64,000 bases of DNA from Fibrobacterota bacterium (GTDB taxonomy: Bacteria > Fibrobacterota > Chitinivibrionia > Chitinivibrionales > Chitinispirillaceae), in assembly GCA_023412475.1 (NCBI GenBank), contig JAEYNR010000074.1, positions 34,783 through 98,782 of the forward strand, read 5' to 3'. Of the stretch, positions 36,296 to 45,194 are shown piece by piece. A program made the translations under genes and the position numbers. The number at the start of each line of letters is the position of its first letter. Positions within the stretch are counted from its first letter, which is position 1. The notes beneath the pieces are model-generated. The model worked only from the letters and a program-made list of their open reading frames with translations. It ran no database searches and was not told where the DNA came from.

Positions 36296-36694
36296 TCAAG
36301 CATTTATCTGAATCTTACGGGGTTTTACCTCTTCTCTTCTAGGCATAATAATCTCCAGTACCCCGTTCTCCATCTTGCCCGAAATGTTGTTTTTATCAAA
36401 CTCTTCGCTTACAGAAAAAGCCCGGTAATAGTTTCCGACATCAAACTCCTTTACCATTGCTTTCCCTTCAGGTTCTTTGAAAGAAAGCTTTCCTTTAATC
36501 GACAGTATATTGCTTTCATCGATCTCTATGCTCACATCCCCTTTACGAACTCCCGGCATATCAATACTGAAAATGAGAGCTTCACGGTTGTCATAAATAT
36601 TGACATCGGGTGAGAATGAATTGGATTGCGATACAAGTTGTTCGATTGATGAATTGCCTACCGGAATCTGTTCTCTTTTTCCCATTTCAGCCAT
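36296..36694 (-). CDS. Small heat-shock protein (Hsp20)
   Basis: 132 residues, alpha-crystallin domain: PDVNIYDNREALIFSIDMPG, then DVSIEIDESNILSIKGK, the strand YYRAFSVSEEFDKNNISGKMENGVLEIIMP and the C-terminal IxI-type anchor (RKIQIN). It is an ATP-independent chaperone that holds unfolding proteins. A strong GGGGGAG precedes the ATG, 20 bp after the stop of a paralogous Hsp20 gene, so the two are co-expressed; the pair may form mixed oligomers. Confidence 0.93.
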   Translation of the reverse strand: MAEMGKREQIPVGNSSIEQLVSQSNSFSPDVNIYDNREALIFSIDMPGVRKGDVSIEIDESNILSIKGKLSFKEPEGKAMVKEFDVGNYYRAFSVSEEFDKNNISGKMENGVLEIIMPRREEVKPRKIQINA

Positions 36695-36714
36695 ATACTC
36701 CCCCTTGCTAATCG

Positions 36715-37134
36715 TTAGAATTCCACCGCTATCTGTCTTGGTTTTGCCTCTTCTGTCTTTGGAAGAGAAACTGTTAGCATGCCATCTTCAAATTTTGCCT
36801 TTATTTCATTACCCTTTATTGACATTGGAATCCTTACAATTTTCTCAAAATCCCCCTCTGGCTGCTCCTGCCTCAGAAGCTCGGATTGTCCGTACTGTTT
36901 GAATTCCCGCTTTCCACTGATGTTAAGCATACCATCCTGATAGTTTATTTCGATGCCCTCTTTGGGCACGCCCGGAATTTCAGCCACCACATAAAGCATC
37001 TCCCTGGAATCGTATAGATTCACCAGTGGAAACTGGAATTCGGTTGTACTAAAAAAAGGAACCCTCGAAAACATCTTGTCCATTACTTTACGCATCCTCT
37101 CAAACTCCCGCATAGGATCGGTAACCCATTGCAT
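36715..37134 (-). CDS. Small heat-shock protein (Hsp20), first of a tandem pair
   Basis: 139 residues. N-terminal MREFERMRKVMDKMF is followed by an alpha-crystallin domain (LVNLYDSREMLYVVAEIPGV, IEINYQDGMLNISGKREF, KFEDGMLTVSLPK) and the terminal RQIAVEF, an IxI/V-like anchor. It differs clearly from the downstream paralogue, so the duplication is old. AAAGGGA precedes the ATG. I see no CIRCE-type inverted repeat upstream; an R1 repeat ends up just ahead of it at 37180. Confidence 0.93.
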   Translation of the reverse strand: MQWVTDPMREFERMRKVMDKMFSRVPFFSTTEFQFPLVNLYDSREMLYVVAEIPGVPKEGIEINYQDGMLNISGKREFKQYGQSELLRQEQPEGDFEKIVRIPMSIKGNEIKAKFEDGMLTVSLPKTEEAKPRQIAVEF

Positions 37135-37179
37135 ATAATCCCTTTCTTTTAAGATTTAAATACATCTACTGAAGAAACT

Positions 37180-37438
37180 AAGTAAATCAAATTACTACCG
37201 CCAGAGATGGTAATTCTTGTTTTTGTCGCTACTGCTCCAGCGGTGTTATTGTGTCCAAAGCGCGGTCGCTTTGTTTTTATCGTTCCGCGGTGGTGCGGAT
37301 CAGAAAAATTGAAGAACGTTATACGTTCTAATTAGCCCTCTTTACTGCTACTGGAACTAACCAGTGGTTTATTGTTGGTAATGCTCGGAAAGAGTTGCCT
37401 ATAAGATGCTCAACTCATCAGTAAGTAATGAATGCAGC
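37180..37438. repeat. Interspersed repeat R1, copy b
   Basis: The longest R1 copy. It opens with AAGTAAATCAAATTACTACC and ends with GATGCTCAACTCATCAGTAA. Internally it holds GCGGTCGCTTTGTTTTTATC and the palindrome GAACGTTATACGTTC. It fills most of the gap between the Hsp20 pair and the MATE gene. Confidence 0.75.
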
Positions 37439-37501
37439 AAAAAGCGTACCAAAAAAGAAGAAAAACAGGCAGGAAAAGAAAGGATCAAAAAAAATGAGAG
37501 A

Positions 37502-38899
37502 CTATGCTCTCACCATGCACTTATTTCGCCAACCACCTTTATGCCACCGAAAAAACACCACCAGTCCCCTGATCCACTCATCTGCAGCTAAAGCGATCCA
37601 GATTCCCAGAAGACCCCATTGCAATGCGATTCCGAAAATATAGGCAAACAATACACCTACACCCCACATAAAGATCATTCCTACATAAACCGGAAAACAG
37701 ATATCGCCCGCTCCCTTTAGTGCTGGAATAATTATCACATTAAAAGCTCTTCCCGGTTCATGAATCAGAGCAACAATAAACACCATATAAACCAGTCCCT
37801 GGACAGTTGCATTATCAGTAAACAAATGCACCAAAGGGACCTGAACTATTTTTGTCACAATCACCAAAAAAAGTGAGATAAAGAAACCGGCCAGAAAATA
37901 CTGGTAAACCTTGAGATGTGCTTCATCGGACCTTCCTGCACCCACCAGATACCCCACCTTAATCTGCGCTCCATTACCGATCGATATTGAAGTAATGAAT
38001 ACATATCGAAGAATAGTCAGTGCATACACGGTTGCAGTCATGGATTCGGTTCCCAGTGTGGCAATCATACTCATTATCACAATCTGACCAATATTATAGG
38101 AGATGTTCTCTCCTGCCGAAGGCACTCCGATCGCTAAAATCTGCCGATACACAGTTTTATAGAACCCAAAGAATTTCCTGAAAGGAATTTGTATATCATG
38201 ATGTCTGAGAACCATAAAGAACATCATCAAGCAAGCTACAGCCTGACTGATAGCAGTTGACCAGGCCACACCCGGTACACCTGTTACCGGTAAACCAAAG
38301 GGGCCATAGATGGCGATATAATTCCCCGTGACATTAAGTGAAAGCGCGATAATATTTACTATCATCGGCTGGTAGGTATATCCATAGGTGCGTAAAATGG
38401 TTGAAAATACCATTCCTACAGCCACAAATGCTGAAGTCGCCCCATAAATAGTAAGAAACTGCCATGCGAAACGGTGTACATCTGCATCAAGTTTATACAA
38501 GGTAAGTATCGAATCTGCAGACAAAGTCATCCACATACTCAAAACACCTGCAAAAAGAAAAGACAACTGAAGACTGGCTAACCCCACCAGCCCGGCACCT
38601 TTTTCTTTACCAGCACCGATGTTCTGAGAAATCAAAATCCCGGATCCAGATGCCACCATCAGATATAAAAGTTGCAAAAAGAAAATGAATTGATTTATTA
38701 GCCCTACTGCCGCAACAGCCTTTTCAGAGTACCCGCTTAACATGAAAACATCTACACTGTTAAGACTTATACGAATCAGGTTCTCTACCAGTATTGGCCA
38801 GCTTAAAACCAGAAGTCCAATTTCCACCCTCTTGTTAGGGCTTTTTGGAATTGGTGAATCGATCTGTTTATCTTTTTTAACCAAATGAGCCAAAGGCAT
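37502..38899 (-). CDS. MATE family multidrug exporter
   Basis: 465 residues with about 12 membrane helices and the MATE repeat pattern: ILSWPILVENLIRISLNSVDVFMLSGYS in the first half and IGVPSAGENISYNIGQIVIMSMI in the second. MATE proteins export cationic drugs or metabolites using a sodium or proton gradient. The two halves match internally as expected. GTGGA precedes the ATG. It stands alone, flanked by R1 and R2 repeats. Confidence 0.9.
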   Translation of the reverse strand: MPLAHLVKKDKQIDSPIPKSPNKRVEIGLLVLSWPILVENLIRISLNSVDVFMLSGYSEKAVAAVGLINQFIFFLQLLYLMVASGSGILISQNIGAGKEKGAGLVGLASLQLSFLFAGVLSMWMTLSADSILTLYKLDADVHRFAWQFLTIYGATSAFVAVGMVFSTILRTYGYTYQPMIVNIIALSLNVTGNYIAIYGPFGLPVTGVPGVAWSTAISQAVACLMMFFMVLRHHDIQIPFRKFFGFYKTVYRQILAIGVPSAGENISYNIGQIVIMSMIATLGTESMTATVYALTILRYVFITSISIGNGAQIKVGYLVGAGRSDEAHLKVYQYFLAGFFISLFLVIVTKIVQVPLVHLFTDNATVQGLVYMVFIVALIHEPGRAFNVIIIPALKGAGDICFPVYVGMIFMWGVGVLFAYIFGIALQWGLLGIWIALAADEWIRGLVVFFRWHKGGWRNKCMVRA

Positions 38900-39126
38900 A
38901 ATTTTATTCCACGACTATGATTTTTTTACTGCGCAAAAGTATGCCAAAATATATTATGCCCACAATTCCCTCTAATCCAGATAGAACAATTTAACATGCC
39001 ATTTGCTATAACATTTAAAATCTACAAAAGATGGTAAGTATCCGGCAATCAATCTCAATTTAACCCGTTCAACAAATGTTATATTATTAAATTAAAAAAT
39101 TGATAACAACGGTAGCTTTTATAAAA

Positions 39127-39493
39127 AATCAGATAGAATAGGAAATAATATCTAATCGGAATGAAATTCCAAATCACAATTCTTAAATTCTATAGAAATT
39201 CCAAATTACAAAATCCTAATTTCTAAACAGGAATAAGAGTGAGAGTGTTTCAAGATAGCTTTAAGTTTTCAATTTCAGGTGGTTTCCTTTTCCTGCTCTT
39301 GTTTGGGATTTGGTGAGTGGGGTTATTGGGATTTGTTTACAATTTGAAGTTTGCGTTTTAGGATTTATTCAAGAACGTTGCAAGGTATCTTTAAGCTGTC
39401 CAGAGTGTCCTTGTTCCTATTTTTTCTGATTTCGTTATCCGAATTTCGTACTTATTTCAATTCTTGGTTTAGATATTCTATTCTATCAGATAA
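39127..39493 (+). repeat. AT-rich interspersed repeat R2, copy B, with inverted ends
   Basis: Contains the R2 core blocks (AAATTCCAAATCACAATTCT, CTAATTTCTAAACAGGAATA, GAGTGTTTCAAG) and the distal block GAATTTCGTACTTATTT. The left end CAGATAGAATAGGAAATAAT matches the inverted right end (AGATATTCTATTCTATCAG at 39471-39489), so this copy looks like a bounded element of about 365 bp. No gene is seen in 38900-39520. Confidence 0.7.
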
Positions 39494-39520
39494 CTGAACA
39501 GTTACAAAAAAAGGAACTCT

Positions 39521-40477
39521 ATGATTGTCCAACTCTTACTAAGTATCTGCATTCTGATTGTGTTAGCCTGGGTATACTATATCAGTCAGTACCAGGAAAA
39601 AGAGGAATTTAAAGCTGGAGCCAAAAACATCGCCCAACTGTCTCATGGCGTAACCTGCTATGAGCTTAGTGGCCCTCAAAACGCTCCGCTTGTTGTTCTT
39701 ATTCACGGCGGGACAATCCCTATGTGCACCTGGAACGAGCAGGTAAAAAAGTTCACAGATGCCGGTTTTCGTACGCTCAGATATGACCAGTACGGAAGAG
39801 GTGGTTCACAAAGACTCTCAATCCCCTACACCAGAGAGGTTTTTTCAGATCAACTGCACGACCTGCTCGATTCGCTTAATATCCACCAATCGGTACATCT
39901 TCTTGGGCCAAGCTTTGGAGGAGCGATCTCCATTAGCTTTGCCTCCCGTTTTCCCCAACAAGTAAAATCAATCGTATTGATCTCCCCTGCTGTCAACATT
40001 TTCAAAAGTGATTCCTCATTACGAATTCCACTAAAAATGTGTACTCTCCCTATCATTGGAGACTTTATCTTCAGAACCATTATCAAGAAAATGATGATCA
40101 GTAGAGGACTGGAATTGATCTCCGACCCATCCTGCAAATCGATATTTGAAAAACAATTTTTAATCAAAGGCACAGAAAAAAGCCTTTTGTCTGCTTTTCG
40201 CGGCAATGCTTACGGTAACTACCATAAAGAGACATCGCTCACCGGTAAAAACGTTAAAAACATCCTGCTGGTAAGGGGCAAAAACGACAAAGAGGTAACT
40301 GAAAAGATGGTTCTGCAGACTAAAGCAGACCTTCCTGATTGCAGACATTTGGAACTGGAAACTGCCGGTCACTCTCCATTTGCAGGTGAAAACGGTCCGG
40401 CATTTTCCCAGACACTTATTGACTTTTTTAATGAATGTGAACAGAGCCCAAAATCGTCAGTTCAATCTGTCAGTTGA
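39521..40477 (+). CDS. Alpha/beta-fold hydrolase with N-terminal membrane anchor
   Basis: 318 residues. A membrane helix at residues 3-20 is followed by an alpha/beta hydrolase: LIHGGTIPMCTW (oxyanion region), GPSFGGAISISF with the nucleophile Ser near 130, GKNDKEV with the Asp near 253 and AGHSPF with the His near 283. It resembles the haloalkane dehalogenase/esterase branch (the YRYDQYGRGGS-like RYDQYGRGGS motif). It likely hydrolyses an ester at the membrane. AAGGA precedes the ATG. Single gene; substrate unknown. Confidence 0.85.
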   Translation: MIVQLLLSICILIVLAWVYYISQYQEKEEFKAGAKNIAQLSHGVTCYELSGPQNAPLVVLIHGGTIPMCTWNEQVKKFTDAGFRTLRYDQYGRGGSQRLSIPYTREVFSDQLHDLLDSLNIHQSVHLLGPSFGGAISISFASRFPQQVKSIVLISPAVNIFKSDSSLRIPLKMCTLPIIGDFIFRTIIKKMMISRGLELISDPSCKSIFEKQFLIKGTEKSLLSAFRGNAYGNYHKETSLTGKNVKNILLVRGKNDKEVTEKMVLQTKADLPDCRHLELETAGHSPFAGENGPAFSQTLIDFFNECEQSPKSSVQSVS

Positions 40478-40485
40478 TATTGTTA

Positions 40486-40562
40486 AATATTGAATTCTAA
40501 TCAAAAGGAAATTCTAAATCACCGTTTCAATCCTGTTCTGATTTCGAATTTCGTGCTTAACT
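40486..40562 (+). repeat. Partial R2 repeat
   Basis: Shortened copy: TCTAATCAAAAGGAAATTCT at the left, then TTTCGAATTTCGTGCTTA at the right, without most of the core. It follows the hydrolase gene directly. Confidence 0.55.
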
Positions 40563-40608
40563 TTGCAGTTTACCTGGATTTTCACAACTACTGGAAATAA
40601 CTAAGTAG

Positions 40609-40953
40609 TTATTTTGCATCTTTCAATGCATTCTCCACAGCTTTCAATATTGCCTTACTGCTGGCAGTTGCACCGCTTATAGTATTCACCCCCAGTTTCT
40701 GTTGCCTGATTACACTATCGACAATCTTTTCCGCTTTCTTTCCGTTTCCATTGTCATGTTTCAATATCGTAATATTGTCGATTCTACCTTTGCGTATAGT
40801 TACTATAACTTTTACATACACCAGCCTCAAATCATACTCCCCCTCATACTCTCCATCAGCAATAGCAGATAGCTGGGGCTCCTCCATTGTCAGCGACTTC
40901 ACCTCTGCATTATACATCCATAACATGTGAACGGTAGTACAAACCAGAGCCAT
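40609..40953 (-). CDS. FMN-binding domain protein, N-terminus apparently frameshifted
   Basis: 114 residues as opened from the ATG at 40953. The body is an FMN-binding domain (the RnfG/NqrC type fold) with the attachment-like motif SGATASS near the C-terminus, and DGEYEGEYDLRLVYVKV before it. The frame stays open upstream without a start, and an ATG at 41006 overlapping the flavodoxin stop (ATGA) lies in another frame; one missing base near 40992 would join them as MTASTKKQKLIIIVISIIMA, an ideal membrane anchor. So the native protein was probably longer and membrane-bound. It may carry flavin for electron transfer with the flavodoxin upstream. Confidence 0.7.
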   Translation of the reverse strand: MALVCTTVHMLWMYNAEVKSLTMEEPQLSAIADGEYEGEYDLRLVYVKVIVTIRKGRIDNITILKHDNGNGKKAEKIVDSVIRQQKLGVNTISGATASSKAILKAVENALKDAK

Positions 40954-41002
40954 AATGATACTTATAACAATAATAATTAGTTTCTGTTTCTTGTAGATGC
41001 AG

Positions 41003-41515
41003 TCATTTGGTATCCTCTATTATCTGTTTAATTACGGGATTTAGTTTTTCCCTGTCAATATGGTCGTAACCCTTTTTCAGCTTTTCCTTTTCTTTCTCAT
41101 CTTTAACCATTTTTGCCATATTCTTTATCAGAAACTTTTCTAAAAAGCCAAGTTTATCAACCTCAATCCGTCCACCGGAATAAAACCAGTTTATGTGATA
41201 ATCGAAGAATTTCTGATCGAAATTGTCATTCAGCATATTCTTGATATCATCTTTCGCATTTTCATCCGTCCCACCTGTAACCAGCAGATAAACCCTTTTG
41301 TCCTTAAACATGCTACGATTCTTTTTAATAAAGCCTGAGATCAATAGCTTTCCATAATAAACCGGACTGCAAAATACCAGATAATCTAAAGGAATCAGAT
41401 CCGTTGATCTGGCTTCTTTCACATCAATCAATTTGACCTGTAACGATTCTGATAACCACTTGGCGTATTGACCGGTTGAACCATACTTGCTTCGATACAA
41501 AACCGCACCATTCAT
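41003..41515 (-). CDS. Flavodoxin-domain protein (HemG-like)
   Basis: 170 residues. Flavodoxin fold: the FMN phosphate loop YRSKYGSTGQYA at residues 7-18, the strand LVFCSPVYYGKLLISGF and VYLLVTGGTDE. The pattern resembles menaquinone-dependent protoporphyrinogen oxidase HemG and flavodoxin-like proteins of anaerobes. Likely a cytoplasmic electron carrier or oxidoreductase bound to FMN. It precedes the FMN-binding protein and is divergent from a WYL regulator, which may control both. Confidence 0.82.
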   Translation of the reverse strand: MNGAVLYRSKYGSTGQYAKWLSESLQVKLIDVKEARSTDLIPLDYLVFCSPVYYGKLLISGFIKKNRSMFKDKRVYLLVTGGTDENAKDDIKNMLNDNFDQKFFDYHINWFYSGGRIEVDKLGFLEKFLIKNMAKMVKDEKEKEKLKKGYDHIDREKLNPVIKQIIEDTK

Positions 41516-42080
41516 ATAAGATCCTTTTTGTTCAATTTTAAAATGGGTCAGAATAGCCCTTGATAAGGCTTAACCTAACTAAGGCGATTGTTTGGCGTGA
41601 ATCGCATAGAGCCCTTTAGGTTAGCAGCCCTGAGGTTTTGTTCATCCTTCGTAATAATCTACTATCCATCCTCTGTTGTAGTCTGCTACGGAAGATGGAC
41701 GGAGAACGGGAAGATCATATCTACTACCAGCCGATATGTCAAAAAGCTTCTGGGTCGATAAACAAAGGGATCAAAGCAATGCCCCATCAAAAGAATCGTC
41801 CGATTTAAGTTAAAGATAAATTCGGGTGATATCAGACAGAAAAATATTTGCTGATTCTGGCTTTTTGCATTTCACTACACTCAGCCCTTTCTAACTTGAA
41901 TTGCATCGTCTTGCTCTTTTTCGCGTTATTCGGGTTACGCTTCTTTTCCCGAAATAAGAGGAACTTTTCTGCTGATTATCTAATGATCTATTTTATATTT
42001 GGATTTCTTTATTTAACTAGAACTAAACTGCAGGACTCCAGATCTCTGTATATAAGAAGCCTTTGAAATGAGAGATCAAT
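41516..42080. other. Divergent intergenic region with a two-tier inverted repeat
   Basis: Between the flavodoxin and WYL genes. An outer 8-bp stem (TAACCTAA at 41571, TTAGGTTA at 41616) encloses an inner 6-bp stem (GCGATT at 41584, AATCGC at 41600), so it can form a long hairpin and could be an operator or small RNA. A 72-codon frame at 41848 is hydrophobic and repeat-like and I do not accept it. Confidence 0.45.
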
Positions 42081-43010
42081 ATGAAAATCAACCGTCTGCT
42101 TTCAATAATTTTAATGCTCATCAACCGTCCATTTTTAACAGCAAGAGAGCTAAGTGAGAAATTTGAAGTCTCCATCCGAACCATCTATCGCGACATAGAA
42201 ACCATCATAACAGTAGGTATACCTGTTGTCTCCTGGCAGGGGAAAAAGGGCGGTTTCTGCCTCATAGAAAACTACAGAGTAGATCGCCAACTACTTACTT
42301 TAGATGATATAACCTCTATTCTTATGGCACTCAAAGGAATTAACACTTCTCTTGAAGATGATAATATCACCGATGCCATCGAGAAGATCGAGAGTCTGAT
42401 TCCTGGTGACAAAAAAGAGCTGATAAATCGCCATTTTGAACATTTCATAATCGATCTTTCCCCCTGGGAAAACTCTATCAAACAAAAGAAGAAACTCAGT
42501 CTGATACAGCAGGCCTTAACCGGACAGCGGCTCTTGAGGTTTTGTTACCGTAATCTCAAGGGTGAAGTATTAACCAGAGAGATTGAGCCAATGTCCCTGA
42601 TTTTAAAAAGCAACTGCTGGTATCTTTACGGATTCTGCAGAATCCGCAACGATTTTCGCATTTTCCGCATTTCCCGTGTGTTTGATTGCGAAGTTATGCA
42701 ATCCAGTTTTTTACTGAGAAAACACCCATTCAATGAACATGACTTCTTCAATAATGATAAGCGTAGTTCAATCGATCTTCTGCTACGTTTCCCTTCTTCT
42801 GCCAAAAGTATAGTTGAAGAATTTTACAGCGAATGCCCATCTACTACAGATAATAATGGTGGAATAACAATTAAAGTCACTTTCCCGGAAGATGAATGGG
42901 TCTATTCAATGATCCTCAGTCATGGCGCAGATTGTGAAGTACTTTCCCCTGCACACATAAGAAACCTGATCAAGAAACGGCTGAAGAAAGCCTGTGAGCG
43001 GTACAGGTAG
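42081..43010 (+). CDS. WYL-domain transcriptional regulator (YafY-like)
   Basis: 309 residues. N-terminal winged helix-turn-helix of the HTH_11 type (TARELSEKFEVSIRTIYRDIE, shown as TARELSEKFEVSIRTIYRDI), followed by a WYL domain (LLRFCYRNLKGEVLTREIEP, with WYLYGFC and RIFRISRV) and a C-terminal WCX-like part. Such proteins bind DNA and often respond to an unknown ligand, in some cases nucleic acid. It is divergent from the flavodoxin pair, so it probably controls it, with the inverted repeat in between as a candidate operator (inference). Confidence 0.88.
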   Translation: MKINRLLSIILMLINRPFLTARELSEKFEVSIRTIYRDIETIITVGIPVVSWQGKKGGFCLIENYRVDRQLLTLDDITSILMALKGINTSLEDDNITDAIEKIESLIPGDKKELINRHFEHFIIDLSPWENSIKQKKKLSLIQQALTGQRLLRFCYRNLKGEVLTREIEPMSLILKSNCWYLYGFCRIRNDFRIFRISRVFDCEVMQSSFLLRKHPFNEHDFFNNDKRSSIDLLLRFPSSAKSIVEEFYSECPSTTDNNGGITIKVTFPEDEWVYSMILSHGADCEVLSPAHIRNLIKKRLKKACERYR

Positions 43011-43263
43011 TAAATATCACTGGCGCAAATGTTTATCTGTTATCGAATTTAAATATCTAATCGAAATAAAGCTTTGAACTGCTATCTTAATAATATTCAA
43101 ACAGGGGAAAATCACTACCATCCCACAGGATTTAAAAAAGGCTTGCCAGGTAATACGTTTATAGTTCGAAACTACTAAGAAAATAAATTCAATCGGGATA
43201 ACAGAGGATCATAAAACAGGAATGTAAACTTATAAGCGGGATGGTGAATAAAAAGTTAATCTA

Positions 43264-43347
43264 TGCCGAAGCTCGGAATCGAACCGAGATGATGTTGCCA
43301 TCGCTGGATTTTGAGTCCAGTGCGTCTACCAGTTCCGCCACTTCGGC
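43264..43347 (-). tRNA. tRNA-Leu, anticodon CAA
   Basis: Minus-strand class II tRNA: acceptor GCCGAAG / CTTCGGC, anticodon stem CTGGA/TCCAG around CTCAAAA (anticodon CAA), a long variable arm, and T arm GGTTCGATTCC. CCA is not encoded. The 43011-43263 gap beside it shows no gene. Confidence 0.95.
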
Positions 43348-43416
43348 TGAAGGTTTTTAAATTAATATTTCCCTGAACCAATTGCAACAAGTTAGCTCAA
43401 ATAGTAGGACTTTATT

Positions 43417-43677
43417 TCATTCTGGTCCGGGATTATTGAACGGCCACAGGCCATTTTCTGAATCCGGCGAGCCCTGATCGGTCAATTCATCTTCGTTATT
43501 TAGCTGCTCTATTGTGTCCTCAATAATAGTTCCTGCATTCAATTCTATGAATTCACAAATATCATCATCCTTTACATTCTTATTTTCCCTGAGATATTCC
43601 AGTATGGATAATCCTGTTGATAACATTATGTTATGCACAAGATTTTCATCATATAATCTGCAATGTTTGCTTCCCAT
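43417..43677 (-). CDS. Small acidic protein of unknown function
   Basis: 86 residues, acidic, no signal peptide or membrane helix. GAGAGGA lies upstream of the ATG. Sequence features: HNIMLSTGLSILEYLRENK (probable helix) and an acidic C-terminus. No family is recognised. It lies 40 bp downstream of the HD-GYP gene on the same strand and may be co-transcribed with it. Confidence 0.5.
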   Translation of the reverse strand: MGSKHCRLYDENLVHNIMLSTGLSILEYLRENKNVKDDDICEFIELNAGTIIEDTIEQLNNEDELTDQGSPDSENGLWPFNNPGPE

Positions 43678-43717
43678 GAGCAGTCCTCTCTATTTTCTCC
43701 AGAGCCAAAGCTCAATC

Positions 43718-44929
43718 CTATTCAAAAGGTTTGGCTTTGACATAATTTTCAACGCATATACCAAAGTCCTTAGGATTGAGCGATTGCACAATCCTGTACT
43801 GACTCCCATTTTCCGTTTTTTGCATACTCCAAAGCTTATACTCTTTGGGTTCCTTTAGTTTTTTACCATCGGTAGAGTACAAAATAAGAACGTCGGGTGC
43901 CAGGATCTCTCCCTTTTCCACTCTTATCACTATACCCATTTCTCCGGATGAGAGTTTTACAAAACTGCCAACCGGATAAATCCCCAGGTGTTTGGTGAAA
44001 AACTCGACGATTCGCTTTGAATACTCCATTTCGCATCCCTGAAAGATCATAGCCAGTGCCTTATGCGGTGTCCATGCAGCTCTGTATACTCTGTCAGTGG
44101 TTACGGCATCATAAACATCAGCAACAGCAGCAATTAAGCCGACCTCAGAAATCATCGTTCCTGCGAGCTGTCTGGGATAGCCGCTTCCATTATATCGTTC
44201 ATGGTGTTGGATTACCACAGTCCTGGATAGATCACTGATATTTTTGCACCCTTTAAGCATATTGATTCCGATTTCAGGATGCCGCTTCATTATGGCATAT
44301 TCTCCGCAGTTGTACTTACCCTTTTTATTGAGAATGCTTTCTGGTATCCCCATTTTACCTATATCATGCAAAATCCCTCCGATACCAGCCATTACCAGTC
44401 TTTCCTTATTATAACCCATCGAATAGGTAAGCGAAGTCATAAGGATTCCCACATTTACCGAATGCACATAGGTGTACTCATCATAGCCCTTAATTTGAGC
44501 AAGACTTACCAGAGCATCAGGATTTCTTGAAACACTTTCAACGATCTGCTCAGCAACAGCTTCAATACTCTTTATGGGTATCAACTTTCCCAGACGTGCA
44601 CTAATCAAAGTTTCACGTGCAGCTTGCAGCGTATTCTGATGGATCTCTTTTGCTCTGGACAATTCTTTATAATAGGCATCTTCCCGTCCTGATATATCCA
44701 TTTGTTGATCAACACGACGATAATCATCTGAAACGCCCTTGATTTCAAACGCAATTACCGAGTTGACCTGATGTTTTCTGAGCATATCAATCTGTTCTGA
44801 ACTGTGAACTACTGTACCAGAAGCAAACAAAAGATACCCCTGAGGATCAAACACATCACCCAGATACATTCCTAATTTGATTTTATCAACCGGAATCTTA
44901 CACATTCTTCCCTGAGATTGCTGCCCCAT
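43718..44929 (-). CDS. HD-GYP domain cyclic di-GMP phosphodiesterase
   Basis: 403 residues. An N-terminal DUF3391-like domain (residues about 5-90: VDKIKLGMYLGDVFDPQGY) is followed by an HD-GYP domain with HSVNVGILMTSL, the catalytic HDIGK in GGILHDIGKMGIPESIL, and the HHExxxGxGYP block HHERYNGSGYP, plus the ADVYDAVTTDR segment. All motifs needed for hydrolysis of cyclic di-GMP are present. A C-terminal beta domain of about 100 residues follows (VKLSSGEMGIVIRV). AAGAGGGG precedes the ATG. It counteracts the GGDEF enzyme encoded at 32246 in the same window. Confidence 0.93.
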   Translation of the reverse strand: MGQQSQGRMCKIPVDKIKLGMYLGDVFDPQGYLLFASGTVVHSSEQIDMLRKHQVNSVIAFEIKGVSDDYRRVDQQMDISGREDAYYKELSRAKEIHQNTLQAARETLISARLGKLIPIKSIEAVAEQIVESVSRNPDALVSLAQIKGYDEYTYVHSVNVGILMTSLTYSMGYNKERLVMAGIGGILHDIGKMGIPESILNKKGKYNCGEYAIMKRHPEIGINMLKGCKNISDLSRTVVIQHHERYNGSGYPRQLAGTMISEVGLIAAVADVYDAVTTDRVYRAAWTPHKALAMIFQGCEMEYSKRIVEFFTKHLGIYPVGSFVKLSSGEMGIVIRVEKGEILAPDVLILYSTDGKKLKEPKEYKLWSMQKTENGSQYRIVQSLNPKDFGICVENYVKAKPFE

Positions 44930-45104
44930 AAGCCCCTCTTGATGAACCGCTTAATTATATCCCCAAAAAACACAAAAGACAATCTTCAGATCTCAGATTT
45001 TTGGATTTAGGATCTCAGATTGAGTTAAGATCTAGGATTTATTTAGGATTTGTGGATTTAGAATTTGAGATTTGAGATCTCTAATGTGGGGCAGGATGAA
45101 GAGC

Positions 45105-45146
45105 TTGCAGAGGAAACCAAGAAAAATGGATGTATTTCCTCTGCAA
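45105..45146. terminator. Hairpin downstream of enolase
   Basis: A perfect 12-bp inverted repeat (TTGCAGAGGAAA / TTTCCTCTGCAA) with an 18-base loop, 49 bp after the enolase stop. There is no T-tract, so it is a possible terminator or RNA 3' end. Around it, at 44995-45080, is a run of GGATTTAGGATCTCAGATT-like short repeats. Confidence 0.45.
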
Positions 45147-45194
45147 GTCATTTAAAGATATAAGATTTCAGATTTATAAGATCCAATATCTAAA

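Noticed and set aside
41848..42066. 72-codon plus-strand hydrophobic frame before the WYL gene
   Set aside because: No ribosome site, no signal-like layout beyond hydrophobic bias of AT-rich DNA.
44995..45080. Run of GGATTTAGGATCTCAGATT-like words as a CRISPR or origin
   Set aside because: Units overlap and vary, with no spacers and no DnaA boxes.
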